A stretch of 64,000 bases of DNA from Rhodococcus xishaensis. GTDB lineage: Bacteria; Actinomycetota; Actinomycetes; Mycobacteriales; Mycobacteriaceae. Each line of letters starts with the position of its first letter. Position 1 is the first letter of the stretch. The notes beneath the pieces are model-generated. The model searched no databases, was not told where the DNA came from, and was given only the letters and a program-made list of their open reading frames with translations. Shown here in pieces: positions 12,200-20,447 of the stretch. The stretch is taken from contig NZ_RKLO01000005.1 of assembly GCF_004011825.1 (NCBI RefSeq), positions 310,001 through 374,000 on the forward strand, given 5' to 3'. The position numbers and the translations under genes are program-made.

Positions 12200-12263
12200 A
12201 GCGGGTTTGTTCCCAGTCGGGTTCGTCCCCGGTCGGGTTCGGCCCCCGTCGGGTTTGATTACA
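12200..12263. repeat. Four tandem copies of a 16-bp unit
   Basis: Units begin at 12200, 12216, 12232 and 12248. The two central units share GTCGGGTTCG and differ only at their ends; the outer two are diverged. The array fills the 363-bp gap between dnaK and the FAD enzyme, downstream of the HAIR sites. No coding frame is supported here. Confidence 0.65.
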
Positions 12264-12384
12264 GCCTGGGCAATGGTCGATACGATTTCCGTGTGGACAC
12301 CGTCGGCGATTGCGGGGCACCGAACACATCGATCTCGTACCGACCGCCGGCAGACCCGCCGGACCGGAATACGGTGACTGCTCG

Positions 12385-13806
12385 ATGACTGACGCCGTCG
12401 TCGTCGGTGCCGGCCCCAACGGCCTGGCCGCGGCCGTCACGCTTGCGCTGCACAAAGTCGCGGTCACCGTCTACGAAGCCGACGACACCATCGGCGGCGG
12501 CGCCCGGACCACCGAGCGGACCATCCCCGGGCTACTGCACGACGACTGCTCTGCCGTGCATCCGATGGGTGCGGCGTCACCCTTCTTCCGCTCGCTCGAC
12601 CTCGCCACGTACGGACTCGAATGGTGCCGCCCCGAGATCGACCTTGCCCATCCACTCGACAACGCGGTAGCGGGCGTGTTCACACGCTCGATCACAGAGA
12701 CCGCCGATCGACTCGGCCCGGACGGACCGTCGTGGCGACGATTGTTCACCCCTCTGACCGAGCGCTTCGACGAACTCGCCGACGAAGTCCTGCGACCGAT
12801 CGCACACCTGCCACAGCACCCGATCACGTTGGCACGCTTCGGCAGCGGTGCGCTGACCCCGGCGGCGATGACTGCGAGACGCTGGCGCACACAGCAGGCA
12901 CGGGCCCTGTTCGGCGGCGTCGCGGCTCACGCCTACTACCCGCTGACCAGGCCGACGACGTCGGCAGTGGGCTTGCTGATGCTGGCCGCCGGTCACCGAT
13001 ATGGTTGGCCCGTCGCCCGCGGGGGTTCACGCTCGATCACCGACGCGCTGGCTGCGATCCTGCGCGCACATGGCGGACGGATCGAGACCGGCCGCAGGGT
13101 CCGATGGCTCGGAGAACTGCCGCGAACCGACGTCACGATGCTGGACCTGTCACCGGCCGGCGTCATCGAACTGGCCGGAAACCGGTTGCCGCCCCGAGTC
13201 GCCCGCGCATACCGCAGATACCGGTACGGGCCGGCGGCGTTCAAGCTCGACCTCGCGGTCGAGGGAGGAATCCCCTGGCGCGACGACGCGTGCCGCCGTG
13301 CCGGGACGGTCCATCTGGGCGGAACCTTCGGCGAGATCGCGACCACCGAACGAGACCTGCACCGCGGCCGCATGCCGGAACGCCCCTTCGTTCTGATCGG
13401 TCAGCAGTACCTGGCCGACCCGTCGCGCTCGGCGGGCAGCGTGCATCCGGTGTGGGCGTACGCCCATGTACCGCACGGGTACACCGGCGACGCGACCGAG
13501 GCGATCCTCCGTCAGATCGAGCGGTTCGCCCCCCGGACGCGCGAGCGTATCGTCGACAGCTTCAGCCGCTCAGCTGTCGAGATGCCCGCTTACAACCCCA
13601 ACTACGTGGGCGGCGACATCGCATCCGGCGCCAACGATCCTCTGCAGATACTGTTCCGGCCGCGGATCGCTCTGGACCCCTACACGACCGGCATCCCCGG
13701 CGTCTACATCTGTTCCGCCTCGACGCCTCCCGGCGGCGGCGTGCACGGTATGGGCGGCTACAACGCGGCCAGGGCGGCGCTGCGCCGACTGGAGCGCACC
13801 GGATAG
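12385..13806 (+). CDS. FAD-dependent oxidoreductase (phytoene desaturase / amine oxidase-like)
   Basis: A 473-residue flavoprotein. Residues 1-35 are a Rossmann dinucleotide fold (VVVGAGPNGLAAAVTLALH, then VYEADDTIGGGART), and the C-terminus has the second FAD contact (ICSASTPPGGGVHGMGGYNA). This pattern belongs to the phytoene dehydrogenase/NAD(P)-binding CrtI-like superfamily. The substrate is unknown and no carotenoid genes adjoin. I use ATG 12385 since the FAD motif begins only a few residues later; the frame is open to 12310. The gene stands alone between the dnaK operon and the proteases. Confidence 0.85.
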   Translation: MTDAVVVGAGPNGLAAAVTLALHKVAVTVYEADDTIGGGARTTERTIPGLLHDDCSAVHPMGAASPFFRSLDLATYGLEWCRPEIDLAHPLDNAVAGVFTRSITETADRLGPDGPSWRRLFTPLTERFDELADEVLRPIAHLPQHPITLARFGSGALTPAAMTARRWRTQQARALFGGVAAHAYYPLTRPTTSAVGLLMLAAGHRYGWPVARGGSRSITDALAAILRAHGGRIETGRRVRWLGELPRTDVTMLDLSPAGVIELAGNRLPPRVARAYRRYRYGPAAFKLDLAVEGGIPWRDDACRRAGTVHLGGTFGEIATTERDLHRGRMPERPFVLIGQQYLADPSRSAGSVHPVWAYAHVPHGYTGDATEAILRQIERFAPRTRERIVDSFSRSAVEMPAYNPNYVGGDIASGANDPLQILFRPRIALDPYTTGIPGVYICSASTPPGGGVHGMGGYNAARAALRRLERTG

Positions 13807-13981
13807 AGCGGGCAAAGGCATCGTCGGACAGCTTCAGCGTGGGGAACCGGAGCGGGGGCACTCGCGCCACGGCGAAGTGGAGTCGTTCGACTTGTGAAGC
13901 AAGAGTACAAATTCCCGGGCATGTCGGGTGTGTCTTGCCCTATTGTGGGTGGCCGATCCCGAAGACCCTGAAGGAAACCAA

Positions 13982-15379
13982 GTGCGAATCTCGCTGGCGC
14001 CGCGCGCCGCAGTGCAGTTGTTGGCCCGCCGCGTCGCAGCCGTTGGGTCCTCGGCGCTCCTACTTGCCGTACCTGTTGCCGCTTCGGCGCAGGCCGAACC
14101 TTCCGGAACCTCCACTTCCGGAACCCCGAGCACACAGGTCAGCCAGTTGTCGGCAGCGGAACTGCCCGCCGACATGGTTGAGGCGATCACCCGGGATCTG
14201 AAGATCAGCCCGCAGGAGTACCTGGACCGGGCCGCCCGCGCGCAGGAACTCAACTCGTATGCGACAGACTTCCGTGCTGCACGCCCCGAGGAGTTCTCGG
14301 GTGCGTGGATGGACGGCGACGGCTACCCCGTGGTGGCGGTGACAACCACGGCTGCCGCAAAGACCGCCACACTTGACGGGTACCGCACCCAGATGGCGCC
14401 GGTCTCTGCAGAGGGACTCGAGCGTTCGCTCGCCGATTTCAACCGCTGGGTCTCGCAACTGCCCGGCCAGATCGCTTCTCAGATCGGGCCCGCCTCGATC
14501 GACTTCCTGAACAGTCAGATCGTGGTCGACATCGCGAACAGCCCGCTCGGCCGCTCCATCGATCTTCCGACGCTGATCGCGGACATCAAGGTGCAACTGA
14601 AGGCGCCCGGACCGGTCCCCGTCGAACGGGTTCCCATGGGAGGCGACACGTACGTGACGTTTCCTGAGAACCCAGCGAGCACGACTCCCGACGAGGTCGG
14701 CGTCTGCTCCTTTGGATTCAGTAGTACTGACCGGCACGGCAATGCGATCAACATCAGCGCGGGGCACTGCGATCCCGCACCGGGCACCGGCACCGAGGTG
14801 TACGTGCCGACCAGCGCGAACATCGCCGAAGTTGTCCAGGTAGGCAGCTTCGAACACTCCCAACTCGGTGGCCCCGAGGCCCTCGACTACTCCCTGATCC
14901 GCCTCAACGACACCGGTGTGCGCGCCGGACTCGACCGTCCTGTGATCCGCGGCGCCGGCGGCAGCACCCTCACCGTCACGGGTACGGCGGTGCCGGTCGT
15001 CGGCGCACCGATCTGCAAGTCCGGAGAGGCATCGGGGTTCACCTGCGGCGTCGTGACCTATGACCGGGTCGAGGCCGAGCTCATGACGTTCGACGAGGAC
15101 GAAACCCACACCGTCTACGGATTCGCTGGCAGCGCATGCACTCTGGCCGGCGACAGCGGCGGCGCGATCGTCACCGGCACTCTGGCCCTGGGCATCACCA
15201 GCGGATCCAACAGCGCCGTCGCACCCAGCTGCACCGCGGCCAACTTGGTTCTCTCGTTCGACGGTGGAACGTCCAGCCTCGGCATTCCGATCCAGAGCAT
15301 CCTCAACGCGGCTGACAATTCCTCCGGGGGCGGGTTCGGCTCCGGCCTCACGGTGCGCACAGGCACTGCACGCGACTGA
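13982..15379 (+). CDS. Secreted S1-family serine protease with propeptide (copy 1)
   Basis: GTG 13982, preceded by AAGGA, gives a 465-residue preproprotein. A signal peptide (about 1-38, ending near ASAQAEP) is followed by a propeptide of roughly 190 residues (LPADMVEAITRDLKISPQEY). The trypsin-like domain has His in ISAGHCD, Asp in LDYSLIRL and Ser in LAGDSGGAIVTG. Cys pairs are present (SAGHC, PICKSGEASGFTCG). This alpha-lytic-like architecture implies secretion and autoprocessing. It is tandem with a paralogue at 15527. Confidence 0.88.
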   Translation: MRISLAPRAAVQLLARRVAAVGSSALLLAVPVAASAQAEPSGTSTSGTPSTQVSQLSAAELPADMVEAITRDLKISPQEYLDRAARAQELNSYATDFRAARPEEFSGAWMDGDGYPVVAVTTTAAAKTATLDGYRTQMAPVSAEGLERSLADFNRWVSQLPGQIASQIGPASIDFLNSQIVVDIANSPLGRSIDLPTLIADIKVQLKAPGPVPVERVPMGGDTYVTFPENPASTTPDEVGVCSFGFSSTDRHGNAINISAGHCDPAPGTGTEVYVPTSANIAEVVQVGSFEHSQLGGPEALDYSLIRLNDTGVRAGLDRPVIRGAGGSTLTVTGTAVPVVGAPICKSGEASGFTCGVVTYDRVEAELMTFDEDETHTVYGFAGSACTLAGDSGGAIVTGTLALGITSGSNSAVAPSCTAANLVLSFDGGTSSLGIPIQSILNAADNSSGGGFGSGLTVRTGTARD

Positions 15380-15385
15380 CGAATC

Positions 15386-15415
15386 GCCCACACCGAGTTA
15401 CGTGTATCGGTGGGC
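15386..15415 (+). terminator. Weak hairpin after protease 1
   Basis: GCCCA(CA)CCGA pairs with TCGGTGGGC across a 10-base loop, with a two-base bulge and no T tail. It may be a terminator. Confidence 0.4.
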
Positions 15416-15444
15416 ATGGGGGCCCTATAGTCGAACGCAACTCG

Positions 15445-15501
15445 GGGCGCCCGTAGACGCCGGGTGCTCCTCTCTGTAGACCTAGGCGTCTATGGGCGCC
15501 C
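15445..15501 (+). promoter_or_regulatory. Long 5' stem-loop before protease 2
   Basis: Arms 15445-15461 and 15485-15501 pair over 17 bp (one G-T wobble) around a 23-base loop. A TATAGT element at 15426-15431 could be a -10 box, which would place the hairpin at the very 5' end of the protease 2 transcript, just before its GGAAGAAGG ribosome site (15511). It may protect the mRNA, regulate it, or terminate read-through from protease 1. Confidence 0.55.
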
Positions 15502-15526
15502 AGGGCGGACGGAAGAAGGGCCCGTC

Positions 15527-16849
15527 ATGCGAAGCTTGCTCGCACGTCGTGCTGCGGTGTTCGGTTCTGCCGCGCTCCTCCTACTCGGCCCCGCGACCAC
15601 CGTCGCGCAGGCCGAACCCGCGGCATTACCCGCGGAGTCCGAGTCCGGGATCTCCGATCAGCACGCCCAACTCCCGGCCGAAATGATCGATGCTCTCCAA
15701 AGGGACCTCCAACTCACCCCCGCCCAGTACTTGGAGCGGTCCGCACTCGCTCAACGACTCGGCGAGTTCGCTGAGGTCGCGCGCACCCAGTTCCCGGAGG
15801 CCTTCGCCGGCGCATGGATCGACCCGTCCGGCGCCCCCGTCGTCGGCCTAGCCGAGAACGGCCGCGACTCCGCACGAGCTGCCGTCGAGCAGGCGGGGTT
15901 CACGAGCGCGGATGTCGAGCGAAGCCAGGGCCAGCTCGAATCCACTCGCGCGGGGCTTGCCGCCTGGATCGGCACCCTGCCCCCGGATATCGCACAGTTT
16001 GTCGGTGGAGCGACCATCGACGTCGCCAACAACGATGTTGTGTTGCGGGCCGACAACCGCGCGGGCGACCTCCTCGAGCTGGTGCCCCCGTTCCTGAGGG
16101 AAGCCGCCCGAGTGGTGCTCGCTCCCGCCTTCGCGCCGCTGGAGCCTGCGATTTCGTCCTCTGTGCCCGCGCAGTACGCCGGAGATGCGTTCCTCGGAGG
16201 TGATCCGTACGTCGCTACCGGAGGCGGCGTGGGGTTGCAGTGTTCGCTCGGGTTCAATGCGCTCGACGGCAACGGGGCACCCGTCAATATCAGCGCAGGC
16301 CACTGCGACCCCGATCGCACCACCGCAGGCACGGAGCGCGCCTCCCGGGTGGAGGGCATGTCCGGACCTGTGATCGGCACGTTCGAGAGGACAAGCCTCG
16401 ACGGGTACGACTACTCGATCCTTCGGCCCACTGCGGCTTCGGCACCGCGGTTCGCGAACAACGGCGTACGGGTCCCGTACGCTGCACCGCTCCAGGTCAC
16501 AGGCACCGCTAGCCCTGTCGTCGGCGCTCCCGTCTGTAAGACCGGTAGCACGTCCGGGTTCAACTGTGGTGTCGTGACCGCGGTCAACCAATCGGTCCAC
16601 GTCGGCGAGCGCGTCCTCTACGACGGCTTCGCCACCAACCTGTGCGCACTGGAGGGCGACAGCGGCGGACCCATCGTTACCGGCACCCTCGCCCTCGGCA
16701 TCTCGAGCGCGTCGAACGTCGGCGACTACCCCTTGTGCGCACTCGCGAACCTCGAGACCTCCCTGATGGGCGACAGCCCGGAACTGATCGCCACCCCGAT
16801 CAACTCGATCCTGAACCAGAATCCCGGGCTGAGGCTCCGGACGTCGTAA
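15527..16849 (+). CDS. Secreted S1-family serine protease with propeptide (copy 2)
   Basis: A 440-residue paralogue of the preceding gene. ATG 15527 follows GGAAGAAGGG; the open frame reaches 15464 but the signal peptide fits this start (MRSLLARRAAVFGSAALLL, cleavage near AQAEP). The propeptide repeats LPAEMIDALQRDLQLTPAQY. Catalytic residues are His in ISAGHCD, Asp in YDYSILRP and Ser in LEGDSGGPIVTG. Paired Cys (CKTGSTSGFNCG) match copy 1. The two copies share order and motifs but have clearly diverged, so the duplication is not recent. Confidence 0.88.
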   Translation: MRSLLARRAAVFGSAALLLLGPATTVAQAEPAALPAESESGISDQHAQLPAEMIDALQRDLQLTPAQYLERSALAQRLGEFAEVARTQFPEAFAGAWIDPSGAPVVGLAENGRDSARAAVEQAGFTSADVERSQGQLESTRAGLAAWIGTLPPDIAQFVGGATIDVANNDVVLRADNRAGDLLELVPPFLREAARVVLAPAFAPLEPAISSSVPAQYAGDAFLGGDPYVATGGGVGLQCSLGFNALDGNGAPVNISAGHCDPDRTTAGTERASRVEGMSGPVIGTFERTSLDGYDYSILRPTAASAPRFANNGVRVPYAAPLQVTGTASPVVGAPVCKTGSTSGFNCGVVTAVNQSVHVGERVLYDGFATNLCALEGDSGGPIVTGTLALGISSASNVGDYPLCALANLETSLMGDSPELIATPINSILNQNPGLRLRTS

Positions 16850-16864
16850 ACCCGCACAGCAGAT

Positions 16865-16894
16865 GGGGCCCGACTCCTCGAGGAAGCGGGCCCC
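16865..16894 (+). terminator. Terminator after protease 2
   Basis: GGGGCCCG pairs with CGGGCCCC, and the loop itself holds a further CCTCGAGG palindrome. A TTCGG tail follows. Confidence 0.7.
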
Positions 16895-17120
16895 TTCGGA
16901 TGCGTCAAATCACCGGCCCGTCAGCCGAGTTAGGTCTACCTACGCGACACCAGCCACAGGGCACCGCATACCGTTAACCCAATCCAGCCCGGATCGAGCG
17001 GTTCACCCAGACCCGCGAGTGACGCGTTAGAGCATCCTCACCACCCTCCGAACGTCGCGTCTGGAGGCAAAGATGCAGGAAGCCGTGCCACGCGCTATGT
17101 TACTGACAGGTAGAAACCCT

Positions 17121-17140
17121 AAGTTACTGGCCAGTAACTT
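17121..17140. promoter_or_regulatory. Perfect 20-bp palindrome, TTACT-N4-AGTAA operator before the Fe-S gene
   Basis: The site is a perfect 20-bp inverted repeat whose core TTACT-GGCC-AGTAA (17124-17137) recurs before fadA2/fabG4, fadE5 (degenerate) and the TetR gene. It ends 73 bp before the ATG at 17214. The rest of the 364-bp gap (16850-17213) holds the terminator of protease 2 and no supported gene. Confidence 0.7.
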
Positions 17141-17213
17141 AGAAGCGGTTACGATCTGTGGCTGAGCTGACCCCAGGCGGCACGCGTGCTGCCCCGAAAC
17201 GAAAGGCCTCGAC

Positions 17214-20200
17214 ATGAACGCCCTGACGATCACGTTGGGCACAATCGGCGTGCTATTGAGCATTCCCGCGTGGGGGTCATTCTTCCTCGGCGTGTGGAAG
17301 ATCGTCAGCGCCATCCGGATCGGTCAGCCCGCCCCAGACCGCTGGCGACCGTTCTTCCCGCGGTTCAAGCAGATGGTTGCGGAGATCCTCGCGCACACCC
17401 GTATGAACAAGTTCCGCACCGTCGGCTGGGCGCACTGGCTTGTGATGATCGGATTCTTGCTGGGATCGATCGTTGCGATGGAGGCCTACATCCAGACCTT
17501 CAACCCAGAAGGAGGCTGGCCGCTCATCGGCGGAACCGCCGTCTACCACTTCGTTGATGAATTGCTGGGAATCGGCACCGTCATCGGCATCATCGCCCTG
17601 GTCATCATTCGCCAGCGAAACCACCCACGCGGGCCCGCGCGGCTCTCACGGTTCGGTGGTTCCAACTTCCGCGCGGCATACTTTGTCGAAGCGGTTGTCC
17701 TCATCGAGGGCCTCGGCATGATTCTCGTAAAGGCCGGCAAGATTGCCACCTACGGTCATGCCAATCCGTGGACCGACTTCTTCACCATGCGCGTCGCCGA
17801 GTTCATCCCGGGTAGCCCGGGACTTGTCTCCGTCTTTGCGTTCGTCAAGCTGATGTCGGCCATGATCTGGCTGTACATCGTCGGCCGGAACATCAATTGG
17901 GGTGTCGCCTGGCACCGCTTCTCTGCTTTCTTCAACATCTACTTCCAGCGTGAGGACGACGGTGACGTCGCTCTCGGTGCGGCCAAGCCGATGATGTCCA
18001 AGGGCCGCGCGCTCGACATGGAGAACGTCGATCCCGATACCGACACCCTCGGTGCCGGCCGGATCGAGGACTTCTCGTGGAAGGGTTGGCTGGACTTCAC
18101 CACCTGCACCGAGTGCGGTCGCTGCCAATCGCAGTGCCCTGCCTGGAACACCGGCAAGCCGCTGTCGCCCAAGCTGTTCATCATGTCCCTGCGCGACCAC
18201 GGCTACGCCAAGGCCCCGTACCTGCTGGCTGGAGGCCGCAAGGACATGGGCGGCGACGAAGTCGGGCTGGTCGACGCCGAGGGCAAGGTCCTCGAGGACA
18301 AGCTCGCCGCAATCCCGGAGGCTGCTCGCGCCGAGGCCGAGCGCCCCCTGGTCGGCGAGTCGGTCGAGGGTGAACTCGGCGGCATCATCGACCCCGAGAC
18401 CTTGTGGTCCTGCACCACGTGCGGTGCGTGTGTCGAGCAGTGCCCGGTGGACATCGAGCACGTCGACCACATCATCGACATGCGCCGCTACCAGGTCCTG
18501 ATCGAGTCGGACTTCCCGTCCGAGCTGGCGGGTCTGTTCAAGAACCTCGAGAACAAGGGCAATCCCTGGGGCCAGAACGCCAAGGACCGCCTCAACTGGA
18601 TCAACGAGATGGACTTCGAGATCCCGGTCTACGGCCAGGACGCGGATTCCTTCGAGGACTACGAGTACCTGTTCTGGGTCGGCTGCGCCGGCGCCTACGA
18701 GGACCGCGCGAAGAAGACCACCAAGGCCGTCGCCGAACTGCTGGCGACCGCGGGCGTGAAGTTCATGGTCCTCGGCGCCGAGGAGACCTGCACCGGCGAC
18801 TCGGCCCGCCGAGCGGGCAACGAATTCCTGTTCCAGCAGCTCGCTATGCAGAACATCGAGCTGCTGAACACGGTGTTCGACGGCACCCCGGACAACAAGC
18901 GCAAGATCGTCGTCACGTGCGCGCACTGCTTCAACGCGCTCGGCAACGAGTACCCGCAGGTCGGCGGTGCCTACGAGGTCGTCCACCACACGCAGCTGCT
19001 CAACCGCCTGGTGCGGGCGAAGAAGCTCGTCCCCGTCGCCAAGCTCGAAGAGAATGTCACCTACCACGACCCGTGCTACCTGGGCCGTCACAACAAGGTG
19101 TACGACGCGCCGCGTGAACTGATGGAGGCGTCGGGCGCAAACCTTGCGGAGATGCCACGCCACGGCGAGCGTTCCATGTGCTGTGGCGCCGGTGGTGCCC
19201 GGATGTGGATGGAGGAGCAACTCGGCAAGCGCATCAACGTCGATCGCGTCGACGAAGCCCTCACCACGCTGAGCGGGAACGGCGCATCGCCTCAGGGGGC
19301 ATCGACGCAGAAGATCGCGACGGGCTGCCCGTTCTGCCGCGTCATGCTCACCGACGGCGTCACTGCTCGCCAGGAGCAGGGCCAGGGCGAGGGTGTAGAG
19401 GTCGTCGATGTCGCGCAGATGATGCTCGAATCCGTCACGCGTCTCGATCCCGAACAGCTGACTGCGAACATCAAGGTCGAGCAGCGCGAGAAGGTTCCGG
19501 CCGCTGCTCCGGCGGCCGCCGAGGCTGCCGCGGCGCCCGCCGCACCGGCTGCCGAACCCGAAGCCGCTCCGGCCGCGAAGGCCGCTCCTGCGGCTGCGCC
19601 GGCCCAGGGCAAGGGCCTGCAGATGAAGGGTCTGGCCAAGGCCCCCGGCGCGAAGGCGCCTGGGGCGAAGGCACCGGGCGGCAGGGGCCTGCAGATGAAG
19701 GGCGCCGCCAAGGCACCCGGCGCAAAGGCTGCCACGCCGGCACCCGCCGAACCGGCCGCCGAGACGCCCCCGGCACCGACCGCCAAGCCCGGTGGTCTGG
19801 GCATGAAGTCCGGCGCGAAGGCACCGGGCGGCAAGGGCCTGCAGATGAAGGGCGCCGCCAAGGCACCCGGCGCAAAGGCTGCCACGCCGGCACCTTCCCC
19901 TGAAGCGGCGGCCCCGGCTGCGGAGACTCCGGCTGCTCCCGCGGCACCGACGGCCAAGCCCGGCGGACTCGCCATGAAGGGCGGGGCCAAGGCTCCCGGC
20001 GGCAAGGGCCTGCAGATGAAGGGCGGGGCGAAGGCACCCGGCGCCAAGAGCACACCGGCGCCGGCCCCAGCGACGCCCGAGTCCGAGCCCGAGAAGGCCG
20101 ACGAACCGCAGGCGGAGGCGGCGCCGAAGCAGGAGGCGTCGAGCACGCCTCCGCCGCAGGCCAAGCCGGGCGGACTCGGCTTCAAGGCCGGAGCCAAGGC

Positions 20201-20219
20201 ACCAGGTCGCAAGAAGTAG
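17214..20219 (+). CDS. Membrane-anchored (Fe-S) oxidoreductase with CCG domains and repetitive C-terminal tail (Rv0338c-like)
   Basis: A 1001-residue protein. About five transmembrane helices occupy residues 3-225. Two ferredoxin-type clusters follow (CTECGRCQSQCP at about 298, CTTCGACVEQCP at about 400), then two cysteine-rich CCG domains, the last with YHDPCYLGRH and MCCGAGGARM (about 655). This resembles heterodisulfide-reductase D/GlpC-type electron-transfer proteins and Rv0338c of M. tuberculosis; physiological partners are not settled. From about residue 765 the tail is Ala/Pro/Lys-rich with repeated KGLQMKG-AKAPGAK units, which is long for the family. The aminotransferase at 23343 is the usual neighbour (Rv0337c-like). 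Confidence 0.88.
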   Translation: MNALTITLGTIGVLLSIPAWGSFFLGVWKIVSAIRIGQPAPDRWRPFFPRFKQMVAEILAHTRMNKFRTVGWAHWLVMIGFLLGSIVAMEAYIQTFNPEGGWPLIGGTAVYHFVDELLGIGTVIGIIALVIIRQRNHPRGPARLSRFGGSNFRAAYFVEAVVLIEGLGMILVKAGKIATYGHANPWTDFFTMRVAEFIPGSPGLVSVFAFVKLMSAMIWLYIVGRNINWGVAWHRFSAFFNIYFQREDDGDVALGAAKPMMSKGRALDMENVDPDTDTLGAGRIEDFSWKGWLDFTTCTECGRCQSQCPAWNTGKPLSPKLFIMSLRDHGYAKAPYLLAGGRKDMGGDEVGLVDAEGKVLEDKLAAIPEAARAEAERPLVGESVEGELGGIIDPETLWSCTTCGACVEQCPVDIEHVDHIIDMRRYQVLIESDFPSELAGLFKNLENKGNPWGQNAKDRLNWINEMDFEIPVYGQDADSFEDYEYLFWVGCAGAYEDRAKKTTKAVAELLATAGVKFMVLGAEETCTGDSARRAGNEFLFQQLAMQNIELLNTVFDGTPDNKRKIVVTCAHCFNALGNEYPQVGGAYEVVHHTQLLNRLVRAKKLVPVAKLEENVTYHDPCYLGRHNKVYDAPRELMEASGANLAEMPRHGERSMCCGAGGARMWMEEQLGKRINVDRVDEALTTLSGNGASPQGASTQKIATGCPFCRVMLTDGVTARQEQGQGEGVEVVDVAQMMLESVTRLDPEQLTANIKVEQREKVPAAAPAAAEAAAAPAAPAAEPEAAPAAKAAPAAAPAQGKGLQMKGLAKAPGAKAPGAKAPGGRGLQMKGAAKAPGAKAATPAPAEPAAETPPAPTAKPGGLGMKSGAKAPGGKGLQMKGAAKAPGAKAATPAPSPEAAAPAAETPAAPAAPTAKPGGLAMKGGAKAPGGKGLQMKGGAKAPGAKSTPAPAPATPESEPEKADEPQAEAAPKQEASSTPPPQAKPGGLGFKAGAKAPGRKK
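19665..19894 (+). repeat. Near-identical 80-bp direct repeats in the Fe-S protein tail
   Basis: Bases 19665-19744 and 19815-19894 match at all but one position and are offset by exactly 150 bp (50 codons). They encode the AKAPGG-(K/R)GLQMKGAAKAPGAKAATPA unit. Recombination between them would add or remove 50 residues in frame. Two further, more diverged copies flank them. Confidence 0.85.
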
Positions 20220-20220
20220 G

Positions 20221-20270
20221 CACAGACGAAGGCGCCCTCACCGTCCGCGGTGGGGGCGCCTTCGTCTGTG
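20221..20270 (+). terminator. Strong terminator after the Fe-S gene
   Basis: CACAGACGAAGGCGCC pairs with GGCGCCTTCGTCTGTG, and an inner ACCG/CGGT extends the stem. Confidence 0.85.
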
Positions 20271-20447
20271 GTCACGCCTCTCTGCTCCGTCGCGCGGGCA
20301 AGTCGACCACATGCCGCAACCGTGGCCGTCACACCCCTGATCCAGCGATCACACACCCGTTCAACGGCGAAAGCCTGTGTGACGCTGTCAAAGGGAGTGT
20401 TCAGTCAGGTTGCGGCACCAGCCGTGGAGCGGGCTCCAACGCAACTG

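Noticed and set aside
17646-19220. A 524-codon minus-strand frame over the Fe-S gene
   Set aside because: Shadow of the plus-strand gene whose cluster cysteines and CCG motifs are intact.
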